Shown in pieces: positions 45,457 through 52,583 of a stretch of DNA of 52,583 nt. A program made the position numbers and the translations under genes. The stretch lies in NCBI RefSeq assembly GCF_022414575.1, contig NZ_JADWYQ010000044.1:1-52583 (forward strand), written 5' to 3'. The DNA is from Streptomyces sp. MUM 178J. Its GTDB lineage: Bacteria; Actinomycetota; Actinomycetes; Streptomycetales; Streptomycetaceae. Position 1 is the first letter of the stretch. Every line of letters begins with the position of its first letter. Under the pieces are notes generated by a model. The model saw only the letters and a program-made list of their open reading frames with translations. It had not been told where the DNA came from and made no database searches.

Positions 45457-46884
45457 TCAGCGCAGCAGAGGTCCGTCGGCGAGCGGGAGCGCGGCCCCGG
45501 CGGCGAGCCCGAGAACCAGGGAGCCCGTCGCGGCGGCACAGGCGGCCGCGGCGGCCCAGGTGCCGGACGGGGCCAGGACGGTGCGGAGCCGGTCCTCGTC
45601 CCCCGCGGGGCGGAAGCAGGGGGCGAGCCAGCGCAGATAGTAGAAGAGCGAGGCGACGGTGTTGACCGCGGCGAGGACCGCGAGCCAGGTGTAGCCGCCG
45701 TCGACGGCGGCGCTGAAGACCTCCAGCTTGCCGATGAACACGGCGGTGGGCGGGGTGCCGACGAGGCCGAGCAGGCATACGACCAGGACGGCGGCGAGCG
45801 CGGGGCGGCGGCGGGCGAGCCCGCGGTAGTCCTCCAGCCGCCGGGCGTGCGGCAGTTCGGCGACCACGGCGAAGGCCCCGAGGTTGGTCAGCGCATAGGC
45901 GGGGAGATAGAACAGCAGCCCCTGCTGGGCCAGTTCGCTGCGGGTGGCGACGGCGGCCGCCATCAGCAGATACCCGGCCTGGCTGACGGCAGAGTAGGCC
46001 AGCAGCCGGGTCGCCGACGTCTGGAAGAACGCGGCGAGGTTCCCCAGCGTCATGGAGGCGGCCGCGAGAACGGCCAGCAGCAGCGGCCAGTCGACGGTGT
46101 CCGCGGGCATCGCCTGGTGGAGCAGCCGGTACACGGCGATGAGCGCCCCGATCTTCGGGAGCGTGGTGACGAATGCGGCGACCGGTGCGGCGGCCCCGTC
46201 GGCGACGTCGGGCATCCAGAAGTGCGCGGGCGCCGCCCCGGACTTGAAGAGCAGTCCGGCGAGGACGGCGACGAGGCCGACGGCGACCACCCCGTACGGC
46301 GCGGCGGGCAGCGCCGTGTGCAGCTGCCGGTACCCGGTGCCGCGGCCCGCTCCGTACATCAGCGCCACGCCGCCCAGCATCACGACGCCGAACAGAGCGC
46401 CCAGCAGGTAGTACTTCAGGGCGGCTTCCACGCCCCGCGCGTCCTTGGCGAAGCCGGCCAGCGCATAGGCGGGGACGGAGGCCAGCAGATAGCCGGCGAA
46501 CAGCATCAGCAGATCGTTCGCGCCGGCGAGGGCGAGGGTGCCGGCCGCGGAGAGCATGAGCAGGACCCAGTACTCGCTCTCGCGCCGGTGGCCGCGCACG
46601 CCGGGCGCGGAGACCGCCAGCAACAGCAGCAGGGTGATGAGGACGGCAAGCCGGGCCGCGCCGGTGGCGGCGTCGACGGCGAAGGCGGCGGAGAAGACGG
46701 TCTGTTCGCCGTCCGCCGCAAGAGTGTGCGCGGTGGCGGCAAGACCGGCCAGGGCCGCCGCGGCCGCGAGGACGGCGACGCTCCACTGGCGGTGGCGCGG
46801 CAGCCAGGACCCGGCGAGGAGTCCGGTGACGGCCGCGCCCACGAGACAGATCTCGGGCAGCAGGGCGGTCAGGTTTCGGTTCAC
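45457..46884 (-). CDS. nuoN: NADH-quinone oxidoreductase subunit N (second nuo set), 475 aa
   Basis: Proton-pumping antiporter-like subunit of complex I, membrane arm. About 13-14 hydrophobic helices; the conserved acidic/Lys pump residues are expected in VPAYALAGFAKD and LLFKSGAAPAHFWMPDVADG, and NuoN-like LEVFSAAVDGGYTWLAV appears near the end. The GTG start overlaps the nuoM stop by four bases (GTGA), so it is coupled. It is the last gene of the cluster and converges on the aminotransferase gene 66 bases away. Proteins of this second Streptomyces set diverge from the main nuo operon, and the electron donor is uncertain. Confidence 0.93.
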   Translation of the reverse strand: MNRNLTALLPEICLVGAAVTGLLAGSWLPRHRQWSVAVLAAAAALAGLAATAHTLAADGEQTVFSAAFAVDAATGAARLAVLITLLLLLAVSAPGVRGHRRESEYWVLLMLSAAGTLALAGANDLLMLFAGYLLASVPAYALAGFAKDARGVEAALKYYLLGALFGVVMLGGVALMYGAGRGTGYRQLHTALPAAPYGVVAVGLVAVLAGLLFKSGAAPAHFWMPDVADGAAAPVAAFVTTLPKIGALIAVYRLLHQAMPADTVDWPLLLAVLAAASMTLGNLAAFFQTSATRLLAYSAVSQAGYLLMAAAVATRSELAQQGLLFYLPAYALTNLGAFAVVAELPHARRLEDYRGLARRRPALAAVLVVCLLGLVGTPPTAVFIGKLEVFSAAVDGGYTWLAVLAAVNTVASLFYYLRWLAPCFRPAGDEDRLRTVLAPSGTWAAAAACAAATGSLVLGLAAGAALPLADGPLLR

Positions 46885-48386
46885 CGGGCGACCAGTCCTG
46901 CCACGGCGCGGCTCGCCGGTTCGATCACGTCCAGGAGGGGGCGGGGCAGCACGCCGATGACGAGGGCCAGTCCCAGCAGCGGTGCGACGGCGGTGGTCTC
47001 GGGGACGGCCAGATCGCCGAACCGGCCGTCCGGGGAGCCGGGCGGCAGCCGCAGGGCTCCGAGGAACATCTGCCGCAGGGCGCGCAGGAACAGGGCCGCC
47101 GTCAGCAGGATGCCGGTCACGGCCAGGGCGGTGGCGGTCGCCTGGGCGGCGAGGCTGCCGGTGAAGATCTGGAATTCGGCGATGAATCCGGAGAAGCCGG
47201 GGATGCCGAGGGAGGCGAACGCGGCGACGGCGACGGCGGCGGCGAAGCGCGGGGCGGGCCCGGCGAGCCCGGAGTACGCCTCGACGGCGTAGGTGCGGCC
47301 CCGCTCGTAGAGCACCCCGGTCAGCAGGAACAGCGCCCCGGTGATGAGGCCGTGGCTCACCATCTGGGTGACGGCTCCGGTGACGGCCAGGGTGCGGGCC
47401 TGGTCGTCGGTCCCGCTGAGCACCCCGGCCGCGCCGACGGCCAGGACGACATAGCCCATGTGGTTGACGCTGGTGTAAGCGATCATGCGTTTGACGTCGG
47501 TCTGGCCGAGGGCGACCAGCGCCCCGTAGACGGCGGAGACCGCGCCGACGACGATGAACGCCAGGGCGTACTCCCGCCAGACGCCGGGCAGCAGCGGCAT
47601 CGCGATGCGGACGAATCCGTACGTCCCCATTTTCAGCAGGACCCCGGCGAGGATCGCGGAGCCGGCGGCCGGGGCCTCGGTGTGGGCCGGCGGCAGCCAG
47701 GTGTGGAAGGGCACGGCGGGCGTCTTGACCGCGAGGCCCACGCCGAGGGCCAGCAGCACCAGTGCCGCGTAGGCTCCCCGGCCGGCCAGCGGATCCGCCG
47801 CGGCCAGCTCGGTGATGTCGAAGGTGTGCGGGGAGGCGGCCAGATACAGGCCGATGAAGCCGAGCAGCAGGGCGAGGGAGCCGATGAAGGTGTAGAGGAA
47901 GAACTTCAGCGCCGCCGCCCGCCCCCGCTCGCCGTGGCCCCAGCCCGCGATGACGAAGTACATGCCGACGATCGACAGATCGAAGTAGACGAAGAACAGG
48001 ATCAGGTCCAGGGCGCTGAACAGCCCCAGGCAGACGGTTTCGAGGAACAGGAACAGACAGGCGTAGGCGCGGACGCGTCTGGTCTCGCGCAGCGAGTAGA
48101 CGGCCACGGCCAGGAACAGCACACAGGTGAGGGCGAGCAGCGGCAGGGACAGTCCGTCGACGCCGACGTGGTAGCCGACGCCCGCCGTGGGGATCCAGTC
48201 GGCGCGCTGCTCGTACTGGAGGCCGCCGTCCGGGTCGAAGCCCGCCCAGAGGGCGGCGGCGAGGGCCAGATCGACGGCTGCGGCCGCGATCCACACACCG
48301 GTGCAGACGCGGTCGGACACCGGGCGCGGCCAGAGCAGGAGTCCGGCGCAGACCGCGAGGGGGAGAAAGACGACCAGGGTCAGCAT
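46881..48386 (-). CDS. nuoM: NADH-quinone oxidoreductase subunit M (second nuo set), 501 aa
   Basis: Membrane-arm pump subunit of the Mrp/antiporter family. Fourteen hydrophobic helices are visible. The family signature is clear: FFVYFDLSIVGMYFVIAGWG, then LKFFLYTFIGSLALLLG (with Lys), then AVKTPAVPFHTWLPPAHTEAP, GVLLKMGTYGFVRIAMPLLPG and TDVKRMIAYTSVNHMGYV. The Glu, Lys and His residues of the pump are present. It precedes nuoN with a four-base overlap and follows nuoL with a 20-base gap. The ATG at 48386 begins the first helix directly, so the longer open frame upstream is not used. Confidence 0.96.
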   Translation of the reverse strand: MLTLVVFLPLAVCAGLLLWPRPVSDRVCTGVWIAAAAVDLALAAALWAGFDPDGGLQYEQRADWIPTAGVGYHVGVDGLSLPLLALTCVLFLAVAVYSLRETRRVRAYACLFLFLETVCLGLFSALDLILFFVYFDLSIVGMYFVIAGWGHGERGRAAALKFFLYTFIGSLALLLGFIGLYLAASPHTFDITELAAADPLAGRGAYAALVLLALGVGLAVKTPAVPFHTWLPPAHTEAPAAGSAILAGVLLKMGTYGFVRIAMPLLPGVWREYALAFIVVGAVSAVYGALVALGQTDVKRMIAYTSVNHMGYVVLAVGAAGVLSGTDDQARTLAVTGAVTQMVSHGLITGALFLLTGVLYERGRTYAVEAYSGLAGPAPRFAAAVAVAAFASLGIPGFSGFIAEFQIFTGSLAAQATATALAVTGILLTAALFLRALRQMFLGALRLPPGSPDGRFGDLAVPETTAVAPLLGLALVIGVLPRPLLDVIEPASRAVAGLVAR

Positions 48387-48406
48387 GGGGTGCCTCGCCG
48401 CATGGG

Positions 48407-50290
48407 TTATCTCAGGGACAGCAGGAGCAGGGTCAGCACCGCGAAGCCGACCGCGGCCTGGGCGTAGTACTGGTGCAGCAGGCCCGTCTGCGGGCGGCGG
48501 GCCGCGCGGCCGAGCCGCCGCGCCGTGCGGGCGACGGCCCGCACGAGGGCGTCGACGCCGCCGTCGTCGGACCGGCGGGCGAGTCCGGCGGCCGTCAGGG
48601 CCGCACGGGCGGCGCGGTGTACGGCTCCGTCGACGACGCGGTCGTCGAAGACGGCGGTCGCTCGGGCCAGCGCCAGGACGGGGCGCACGGCCAGGGTGCG
48701 GGCGGCCTGTTCCAGGCCCAGCCAGCCGGCGGCCCAGCGCCGGACTGCGGCGGGGCGGAGGAGCCGCGGTCCCGGCCCGCGCCCCTGTATCCGCCAGGCG
48801 AGCCAGGCAGCCGAGAGTGCGACCGCGGCGGACAGCGGGAGTTGCCAGGCCGACGGGGAGGGTTCGTCCGGGGTTCCGACGGCGTCGCGGAGCGCGGAGA
48901 ACACGCCCGGCAGGGCGAGCACGCCGAGCGCGACTGCCGCGGCGGCGAGCACCAGCAGCGGCGGGCGCATCAGCGGGGTGACCCTGCGGGTGCCGGACTC
49001 CTCGGTGTCGTATCCCTGCCACGCGTCGCCGGGTGTCTCACGCAGCACGTACCAGAGGGCTTTGACGCTGTAGACGGCGGACACGGCGGCGGCTGCAAGC
49101 CCGGTGGCGTACAGGGCCGCGCTCTGTGCGAACGCGGCGGCGAGCACCTCGTCCTTGGCGGCCCACAGCGACAGCGGCGGCAGCCCGGCGAGTGCCAGGG
49201 CGCAGGCGGTGAAGGCGGCGCCGACCCACTGCCAGGCGCGGGCGGCCCCGCGCAGCGCGGGCAGTTGCTTGGTTCCCAGGGCGTACAGCCAGGCCCCGGC
49301 GGCGAGGAACAGGCCGGCCTTGACGGCGGCGTGGGCGGTCAGCTGAGCGGTCCCCGCGGCGACGCCGCCCGTGCCCGCGGCGAGCACCATAAAGCCGATC
49401 TGGGAGCAGGTGGAGGCGGCCAGCAGCTGTTTGAGGTCTCTCTGGGCGGCCGCCGCCACGCCGAGGAGCAGTGCGGTGGCGGCGCCCGTCCAGGCGACGA
49501 GCGGCCCGCCCCAGGCGGTCGCCTCGAGCAGGGCATGCAGCCGCAGCAGCAGATACGCGCCCGCGGCGGCCATGGTCGCCGCGTGCAGCAGCGCCGAGAC
49601 GGGGCTGGGCGCCTGCATCGCGCGCGACAGCCAGAAGGAGAAGGGAAGCTGGGCCGACTTGCCGAACGCCGCCGCGACCACGCCCGCGGTCAGCAGATGC
49701 ACCCACGGGCCCCGGGCTCCGGCCAGCGCGTCGAGGTCGAGGGCCGTGACCCCGCCGGCCAGGGCCGCGCCCGCGGCCAGGTACAGGCCCAGATCGGCGG
49801 TCCGGGTGGTGAGGAAGGCCGTGTCGGCGGCGCGGGTGCGCTGCGGCTGGCGCCACCAGAAGCCGATCAGCGCCCAGCTGGCGGCTCCCATGACCTCCCA
49901 GGCCATCAGCAGCAGCGGGAGGGTGGTCGCGGTGACGGTGATCAGCATGGCGCCGGCGAACAGCAGCATCAGGCCGTGGAACCGTCCGCCCTGGCTCAGC
50001 CGGTCCTTCTCGCCGGCGGAGAACACCAGCACGGCGAGTGTGACGGCGGCGACGACGACGGTCATGACGGCGGAGAGCCCGTCCACGCGCAGCCCCGCGC
50101 GGATGCCGGCGAACAGCGGTGCGCTCGCCTCGGGGCGGAGGACGGCCGAGGCGACGGCCAGACCGAGGGTGGCCGCGGCCGCGGCCACGCCGAGGGCCGG
50201 CGCGGGGCGGTCGAGACGGCGGCCCGTCAGCAGCAGGGCGGTCCCCGCGGTCAGCGGTACGGCGGCGAGCAGCCAGAGCAGGGCGCTCAC
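48407..50290 (-). CDS. nuoL: NADH-quinone oxidoreductase subunit L (second nuo set), 627 aa
   Basis: Largest membrane-arm pump subunit. The antiporter core shows LMAWEVMGAASWALIGFWW, a helix rich in small residues, FGKSAQLPFSFWLSRAMQAP (with the Lys) and TMAAAGAYLLLRLHAL. Another conserved part is LLGVAAAAQRDLKQLLAAST. The C-terminal region is shorter and more diverged than in usual NuoL, consisting of a Trp-containing linker and a final helix (AAVGFAVLTLLLLSL). The GTG start overlaps the nuoK stop by four bases. It transports protons in the assembled complex; together with M and N it forms the far part of the membrane arm. Confidence 0.94.
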   Translation of the reverse strand: MSALLWLLAAVPLTAGTALLLTGRRLDRPAPALGVAAAAATLGLAVASAVLRPEASAPLFAGIRAGLRVDGLSAVMTVVVAAVTLAVLVFSAGEKDRLSQGGRFHGLMLLFAGAMLITVTATTLPLLLMAWEVMGAASWALIGFWWRQPQRTRAADTAFLTTRTADLGLYLAAGAALAGGVTALDLDALAGARGPWVHLLTAGVVAAAFGKSAQLPFSFWLSRAMQAPSPVSALLHAATMAAAGAYLLLRLHALLEATAWGGPLVAWTGAATALLLGVAAAAQRDLKQLLAASTCSQIGFMVLAAGTGGVAAGTAQLTAHAAVKAGLFLAAGAWLYALGTKQLPALRGAARAWQWVGAAFTACALALAGLPPLSLWAAKDEVLAAAFAQSAALYATGLAAAAVSAVYSVKALWYVLRETPGDAWQGYDTEESGTRRVTPLMRPPLLVLAAAAVALGVLALPGVFSALRDAVGTPDEPSPSAWQLPLSAAVALSAAWLAWRIQGRGPGPRLLRPAAVRRWAAGWLGLEQAARTLAVRPVLALARATAVFDDRVVDGAVHRAARAALTAAGLARRSDDGGVDALVRAVARTARRLGRAARRPQTGLLHQYYAQAAVGFAVLTLLLLSLR

Positions 50291-50592
50291 CCCTTGAGGT
50301 CCTCGGCCGCGTCGGCCGTGTCGATGTCGCGGGAGCGGAAGACGGCGGTGGTGACGGCGAAGCCCATCGCCATCTCGACGGCCATGGCGACCACGGCGGC
50401 GACGACGATGACCTGGCCGTCGGCGGCGGCCGGCGCGAGGAAGTGCCACAGGGCCGCCGCGGCGGTGATGACCCCGGCGATCATCAGCTCGATCCCCATC
50501 ATGATCATGACGATGGACTGCTGGGACAGCGCGCCGTACAGCCCGACCGAGAAGAGCGCCGCGGCGAGGAGCAGGAACAGCTCGAGCATCAC
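50287..50592 (-). CDS. nuoK: NADH-quinone oxidoreductase subunit K (second nuo set), 101 aa
   Basis: Small three-helix membrane subunit: an N-terminal helix (LELFLLLAAALFSVGLYGAL), then SIVMIMMGIELMIAGVITAA with the conserved Glu in the second helix, then VIVVAAVVAMAVEMAMGFAV with the second conserved Glu. The cluster uses short overlaps: the GTG at 50592 overlaps the nuoJ stop by four bases and has GGGGGAG at good spacing, while an ATG three bases later is the alternative start. It couples the quinone-site subunit H to the pumps. Confidence 0.95.
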   Translation of the reverse strand: MMLELFLLLAAALFSVGLYGALSQQSIVMIMMGIELMIAGVITAAAALWHFLAPAAADGQVIVVAAVVAMAVEMAMGFAVTTAVFRSRDIDTADAAEDLKG

Positions 50593-51149
50593 CGGCCCAC
50601 TCCCCCGCCCGCCGGGTCATCCGGCCGGGGCCGCGACAGGTCGTCGCCGAAGCGGTCGTAGCGGCCGCGGCCCACGGCCAGCACGGTCGCTCCGACCATG
50701 GTGGCCAGCAGGGCGAAGCCGAGCGTGACCATGGTGAGCATCTGATCGCCCATCAGCGCCGCGCCCGCCTGGAAGGTGGTGTCCTGCGGAGCCGTGCCGA
50801 CGCGCCCGGGCCAGGGCGCGAGGAGGACGCCGGCCGCGAGGCCCGCGAAGACGACCCCGCTGATCGTCAGCGCCCCGCGCCGGTTGTGGACCATCGACAT
50901 GGGCATCAGGCCCGCGGGGTTCATCATGTAGGCGACCATGAACACGGCCATGACGACCATCTCCATGACCATCATCAGGACGGTGACGACGCCCAGATAG
51001 GGCAGGCCGAGGAGGATCACCTCGCCGCCGACGCAGACCAGGGACGCCAGCAGGGCGAAGGTCGCACGGGCCATGGATGCGCAGCGGAACACGAGGACCG
51101 CGCCGGTCACGGCGAGGACGGCCAGTACGGCGAAGAGCGCGGCGGTCAT
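50589..51149 (-). CDS. nuoJ: NADH-quinone oxidoreductase subunit J (second nuo set), 186 aa
   Basis: Membrane subunit with five hydrophobic helices. The typical third-helix stretch is LLGLPYLGVVTVLMMVMEMV, here very Met-rich (MMVMEMVVMAVFMVAYMMN). The soluble tail after about residue 160 is Arg/Asp-rich and not conserved. The ATG at 51149 was chosen because it begins the first helix; the residues before it are Arg/Pro-rich and not NuoJ-like. It precedes nuoK with overlap and follows nuoH after a 106-base gap without a gene for NuoI. Confidence 0.93.
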   Translation of the reverse strand: MTAALFAVLAVLAVTGAVLVFRCASMARATFALLASLVCVGGEVILLGLPYLGVVTVLMMVMEMVVMAVFMVAYMMNPAGLMPMSMVHNRRGALTISGVVFAGLAAGVLLAPWPGRVGTAPQDTTFQAGAALMGDQMLTMVTLGFALLATMVGATVLAVGRGRYDRFGDDLSRPRPDDPAGGGVGR

Positions 51150-51255
51150 GGCGGCGCGGTCACCTCTCCTTCGGGCATCCGACTCCGACGGTGCGGGCGG
51201 GCGGCGGGCGGGGCGGGCAGCGGCGGCTGGCGGGGCGGGCAGCGGGGGCGGGCGG

Positions 51256-52185
51256 TCAACGGCGGAGCACGACGAGAGCCGGGACGAGCGTCTGCACAAT
51301 GGTCGCGGGGATCAGCACCATCCAGGCGAACTCCACATAGCGGTCCGCCCGTACGGCGGGCACGCGCCGCCGCGCCCAGAGCAGCAGCCCCAGCACGGCG
51401 AGGGTCTTCAGCAGCGACCAGGCCCAGCCCGGCAGCAGCGGACCGGCGCCGCCGCCGAGGAACAGCGGCACGGCCATGGCGGAGCCCGCGGCCAGCAGCA
51501 GCCAGCGGCCGGCCTGGAGCAGCAGCCGGTCCACACCGGAGGTCTCGCCGAGGACGCCGCCCGCGATGTCCCGCCCGGCCGGGTAGCCGAAGGGCCCGAG
51601 GAAGCTGAAGGCCAGCACGCTCGCGAGGTACACGGCGAAGGCGACGGGCATCCACACGGCGAACCACAGCCCCTGCTGGGCGGCGGCGATGTCGCCGACG
51701 TTCAGCGACTCCGCTCCGACGGCGGCGGCGATCAGCGCGAACATGAGCGGCAGCTCATAGGCCAGGCCCTGGGCGAGGAAGCGATAGCCGCCGATGAGCG
51801 GCAAGGCGGCGTTGGGTCCCCAGCCGGCCAGCCACAGCCCGGCCCAGGTGAGGGCCTCCATGGCGTTGAACCACACGACGCCGACCTCGAGGTCCGCCAC
51901 GACGTGGCCGCCGAAGGGGACGACCGCGACGGCCAGCACGGCCGCCGTAGGCGCGGTCAGCACGCCGATCCGCCACAGCAGCGCATCGGACGCGGGGGTA
52001 CGGCGGGGCTGGGCGAGGAGCAGCCGCACCACGTCCAGCAGCGGGCGGACGGCGGCGGCCGGTGTGGCGGGGCGGCCGGCGGTGCGGGCGTCCAGCACGG
52101 CGTCCGAGCAGAGTGCGAGCACCGCCAGGGCGAGCAGTGCGGCGGGCGCGACCAGCACAGAGGGCCACGATCCGGCGTCAGCCAC
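51256..52185 (-). CDS. nuoH: NADH-quinone oxidoreductase subunit H, divergent, 309 aa
   Basis: Membrane subunit of complex I that borders the quinone site, with eight hydrophobic helices. The family pattern is visible in LLDVVRLLLAQ, PLIGGYRFLAQGLAYELPLMFALIA and LWFAVWMPVAFAVYLASVL. The loop that normally carries an acid-rich stretch and EYSG-like motif reads GRDIAGGVLGETSGVDRLL, so several usual acidic residues are missing or shifted. This suggests altered quinone or proton coupling. The GTG start overlaps the end of the upstream D-like gene by eight bases. Confidence 0.88.
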   Translation of the reverse strand: MADAGSWPSVLVAPAALLALAVLALCSDAVLDARTAGRPATPAAAVRPLLDVVRLLLAQPRRTPASDALLWRIGVLTAPTAAVLAVAVVPFGGHVVADLEVGVVWFNAMEALTWAGLWLAGWGPNAALPLIGGYRFLAQGLAYELPLMFALIAAAVGAESLNVGDIAAAQQGLWFAVWMPVAFAVYLASVLAFSFLGPFGYPAGRDIAGGVLGETSGVDRLLLQAGRWLLLAAGSAMAVPLFLGGGAGPLLPGWAWSLLKTLAVLGLLLWARRRVPAVRADRYVEFAWMVLIPATIVQTLVPALVVLRR

Positions 52186-52583
52186 GGGCGCCCTCCACGG
52201 CGCCGGCGGCGAGCTCTTCCGGGTCGGGGTCCAGGCTGGCGACGATCAGGCGGGCGGCGGCGAACTCCGCACCGGCGAGCAGCCGGGGCAGCACGGCGGC
52301 CAGCGCGTCCGACGGCGGGCGTCCGGACGCGTCGGGCAGCCCGCGCGGTTCCTCGTCCCGGCCGGGGTCGAGCGGAGCGTCGTCGTCCAGCCGGCCGAGG
52401 TCGTCCAGCGTCTCCGCGAGCCAAACCCGGCAGCGGGCGGGGACGTCTCCGTCGGCGCGTGCCGCGGGGCCGGTGATCCCCGCGGCGGCCGCCTCGACGG
52501 CTGTGAGGGGGCCGATGCCGCGGGTGAGCCGGGTGAGGATGCGCGAGCGGCCGACCCGTCGCGCCAGACGGGCCGCTCGGGGA
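52178..52583 (-). CDS. NuoD-like subunit, partial (3' end in window)
   Basis: The final 135 codons of a gene that begins beyond the right edge. The readable part has SRILTRLTRGIGPL followed by EAAAAGITGPAARADGD, which resembles the NuoD (49-kDa) pattern of a threonine/arginine stretch and then G-x-S/T-G-P-x-x-R-A. A later LPRLLAGAEFAAARLIVASLDPDP is not typical of NuoD and gives the protein an unusual C-terminus. The residues that bind the quinone side cannot be judged from a fragment. It overlaps the nuoH start by eight bases, so it is the preceding gene of the same operon. I call it D-like rather than nuoD. Confidence 0.6.
   Translation of the reverse strand, partial: PRAARLARRVGRSRILTRLTRGIGPLTAVEAAAAGITGPAARADGDVPARCRVWLAETLDDLGRLDDDAPLDPGRDEEPRGLPDASGRPPSDALAAVLPRLLAGAEFAAARLIVASLDPDPEELAAGAVEGARG

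Overview
The window is high-GC actinobacterial chromosome, almost certainly Streptomyces. Codon third positions are nearly all G or C, many genes start with GTG or TTG, and gene families typical of the genus are present: peptidase inhibitor I36, an Rpf/LysM/M23 cell-wall hydrolase, a PAS-GAF-SpoIIE phosphatase, NB-ARC/TPR and nSTAND-WD40 proteins, and a second set of nuo genes. No rRNA, tRNA, CRISPR array, insertion sequence or phage gene was seen.

Layout. 0-5.3 kb: a small hypothetical, a 5'-truncated DUF429 gene, a large HTH-nSTAND-WD40 protein, a secreted I36-type inhibitor and a DMT-like membrane protein. 5.5-15.0 kb: the most interesting block, a multi-gene regulated system. On the + strand are a VMAP-type protein (effector-associated domain plus VMAP C-terminal domain) and an FxsT-like protein (SAV_2336-type region, NB-ARC, TPR). 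On the - strand, converging on them, is an operon of trypco2 domain protein, trypsin-like protease with a C-terminal effector-associated domain, a 61-residue FxsA-like RiPP precursor, and an HExxH peptide-modification protein. 15.5-19.8 kb: an orphan sugar-binding lipoprotein and a dnaK-grpE operon without dnaJ or hspR. 19.8-21.7 kb: about 1.9 kb with no supportable gene. 21.7-26.2 kb: the cell-wall hydrolase, a NarL-type two-component system, a decayed secreted-protein remnant and a secreted triple-repeat protein. 26.3-30.3 kb: a crotonase, a membrane oxidoreductase and a stand-alone adenylating enzyme. 30.7-33.6 kb: a small membrane protein paired with a second NB-ARC/TPR protein. 33.8-45.4 kb: a FUSC membrane protein, a membrane-anchored secreted protein, a zinc metalloprotease with ricin-type lectin domain, a TerC protein, a site-2 protease with CBS domains, a SpoIIE phosphatase and a HisC-like aminotransferase. 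45.5-52.6 kb: a nuo cluster (N, M, L, K, J, H and a partial D-like gene, - strand) with no nuoI gene between H and J.

How it works together (inference). In the 5.5-15 kb block an NTPase switch (NB-ARC/TPR), a VMAP protein and a protease are linked by matching effector-associated domains. Beside them sit a peptide precursor and its likely modifying enzyme. This resembles the FxSxx-COOH and VMAP conflict systems, but the precursor ends in an Asn/Pro-rich tail rather than FxSxx and no radical SAM maturase is visible. The window holds three STAND-type NTPases in total (814-3690, 7233-11282, 31140-33587). Start codons were chosen from Shine-Dalgarno spacing and family-like N-termini; uncertain ones are flagged.
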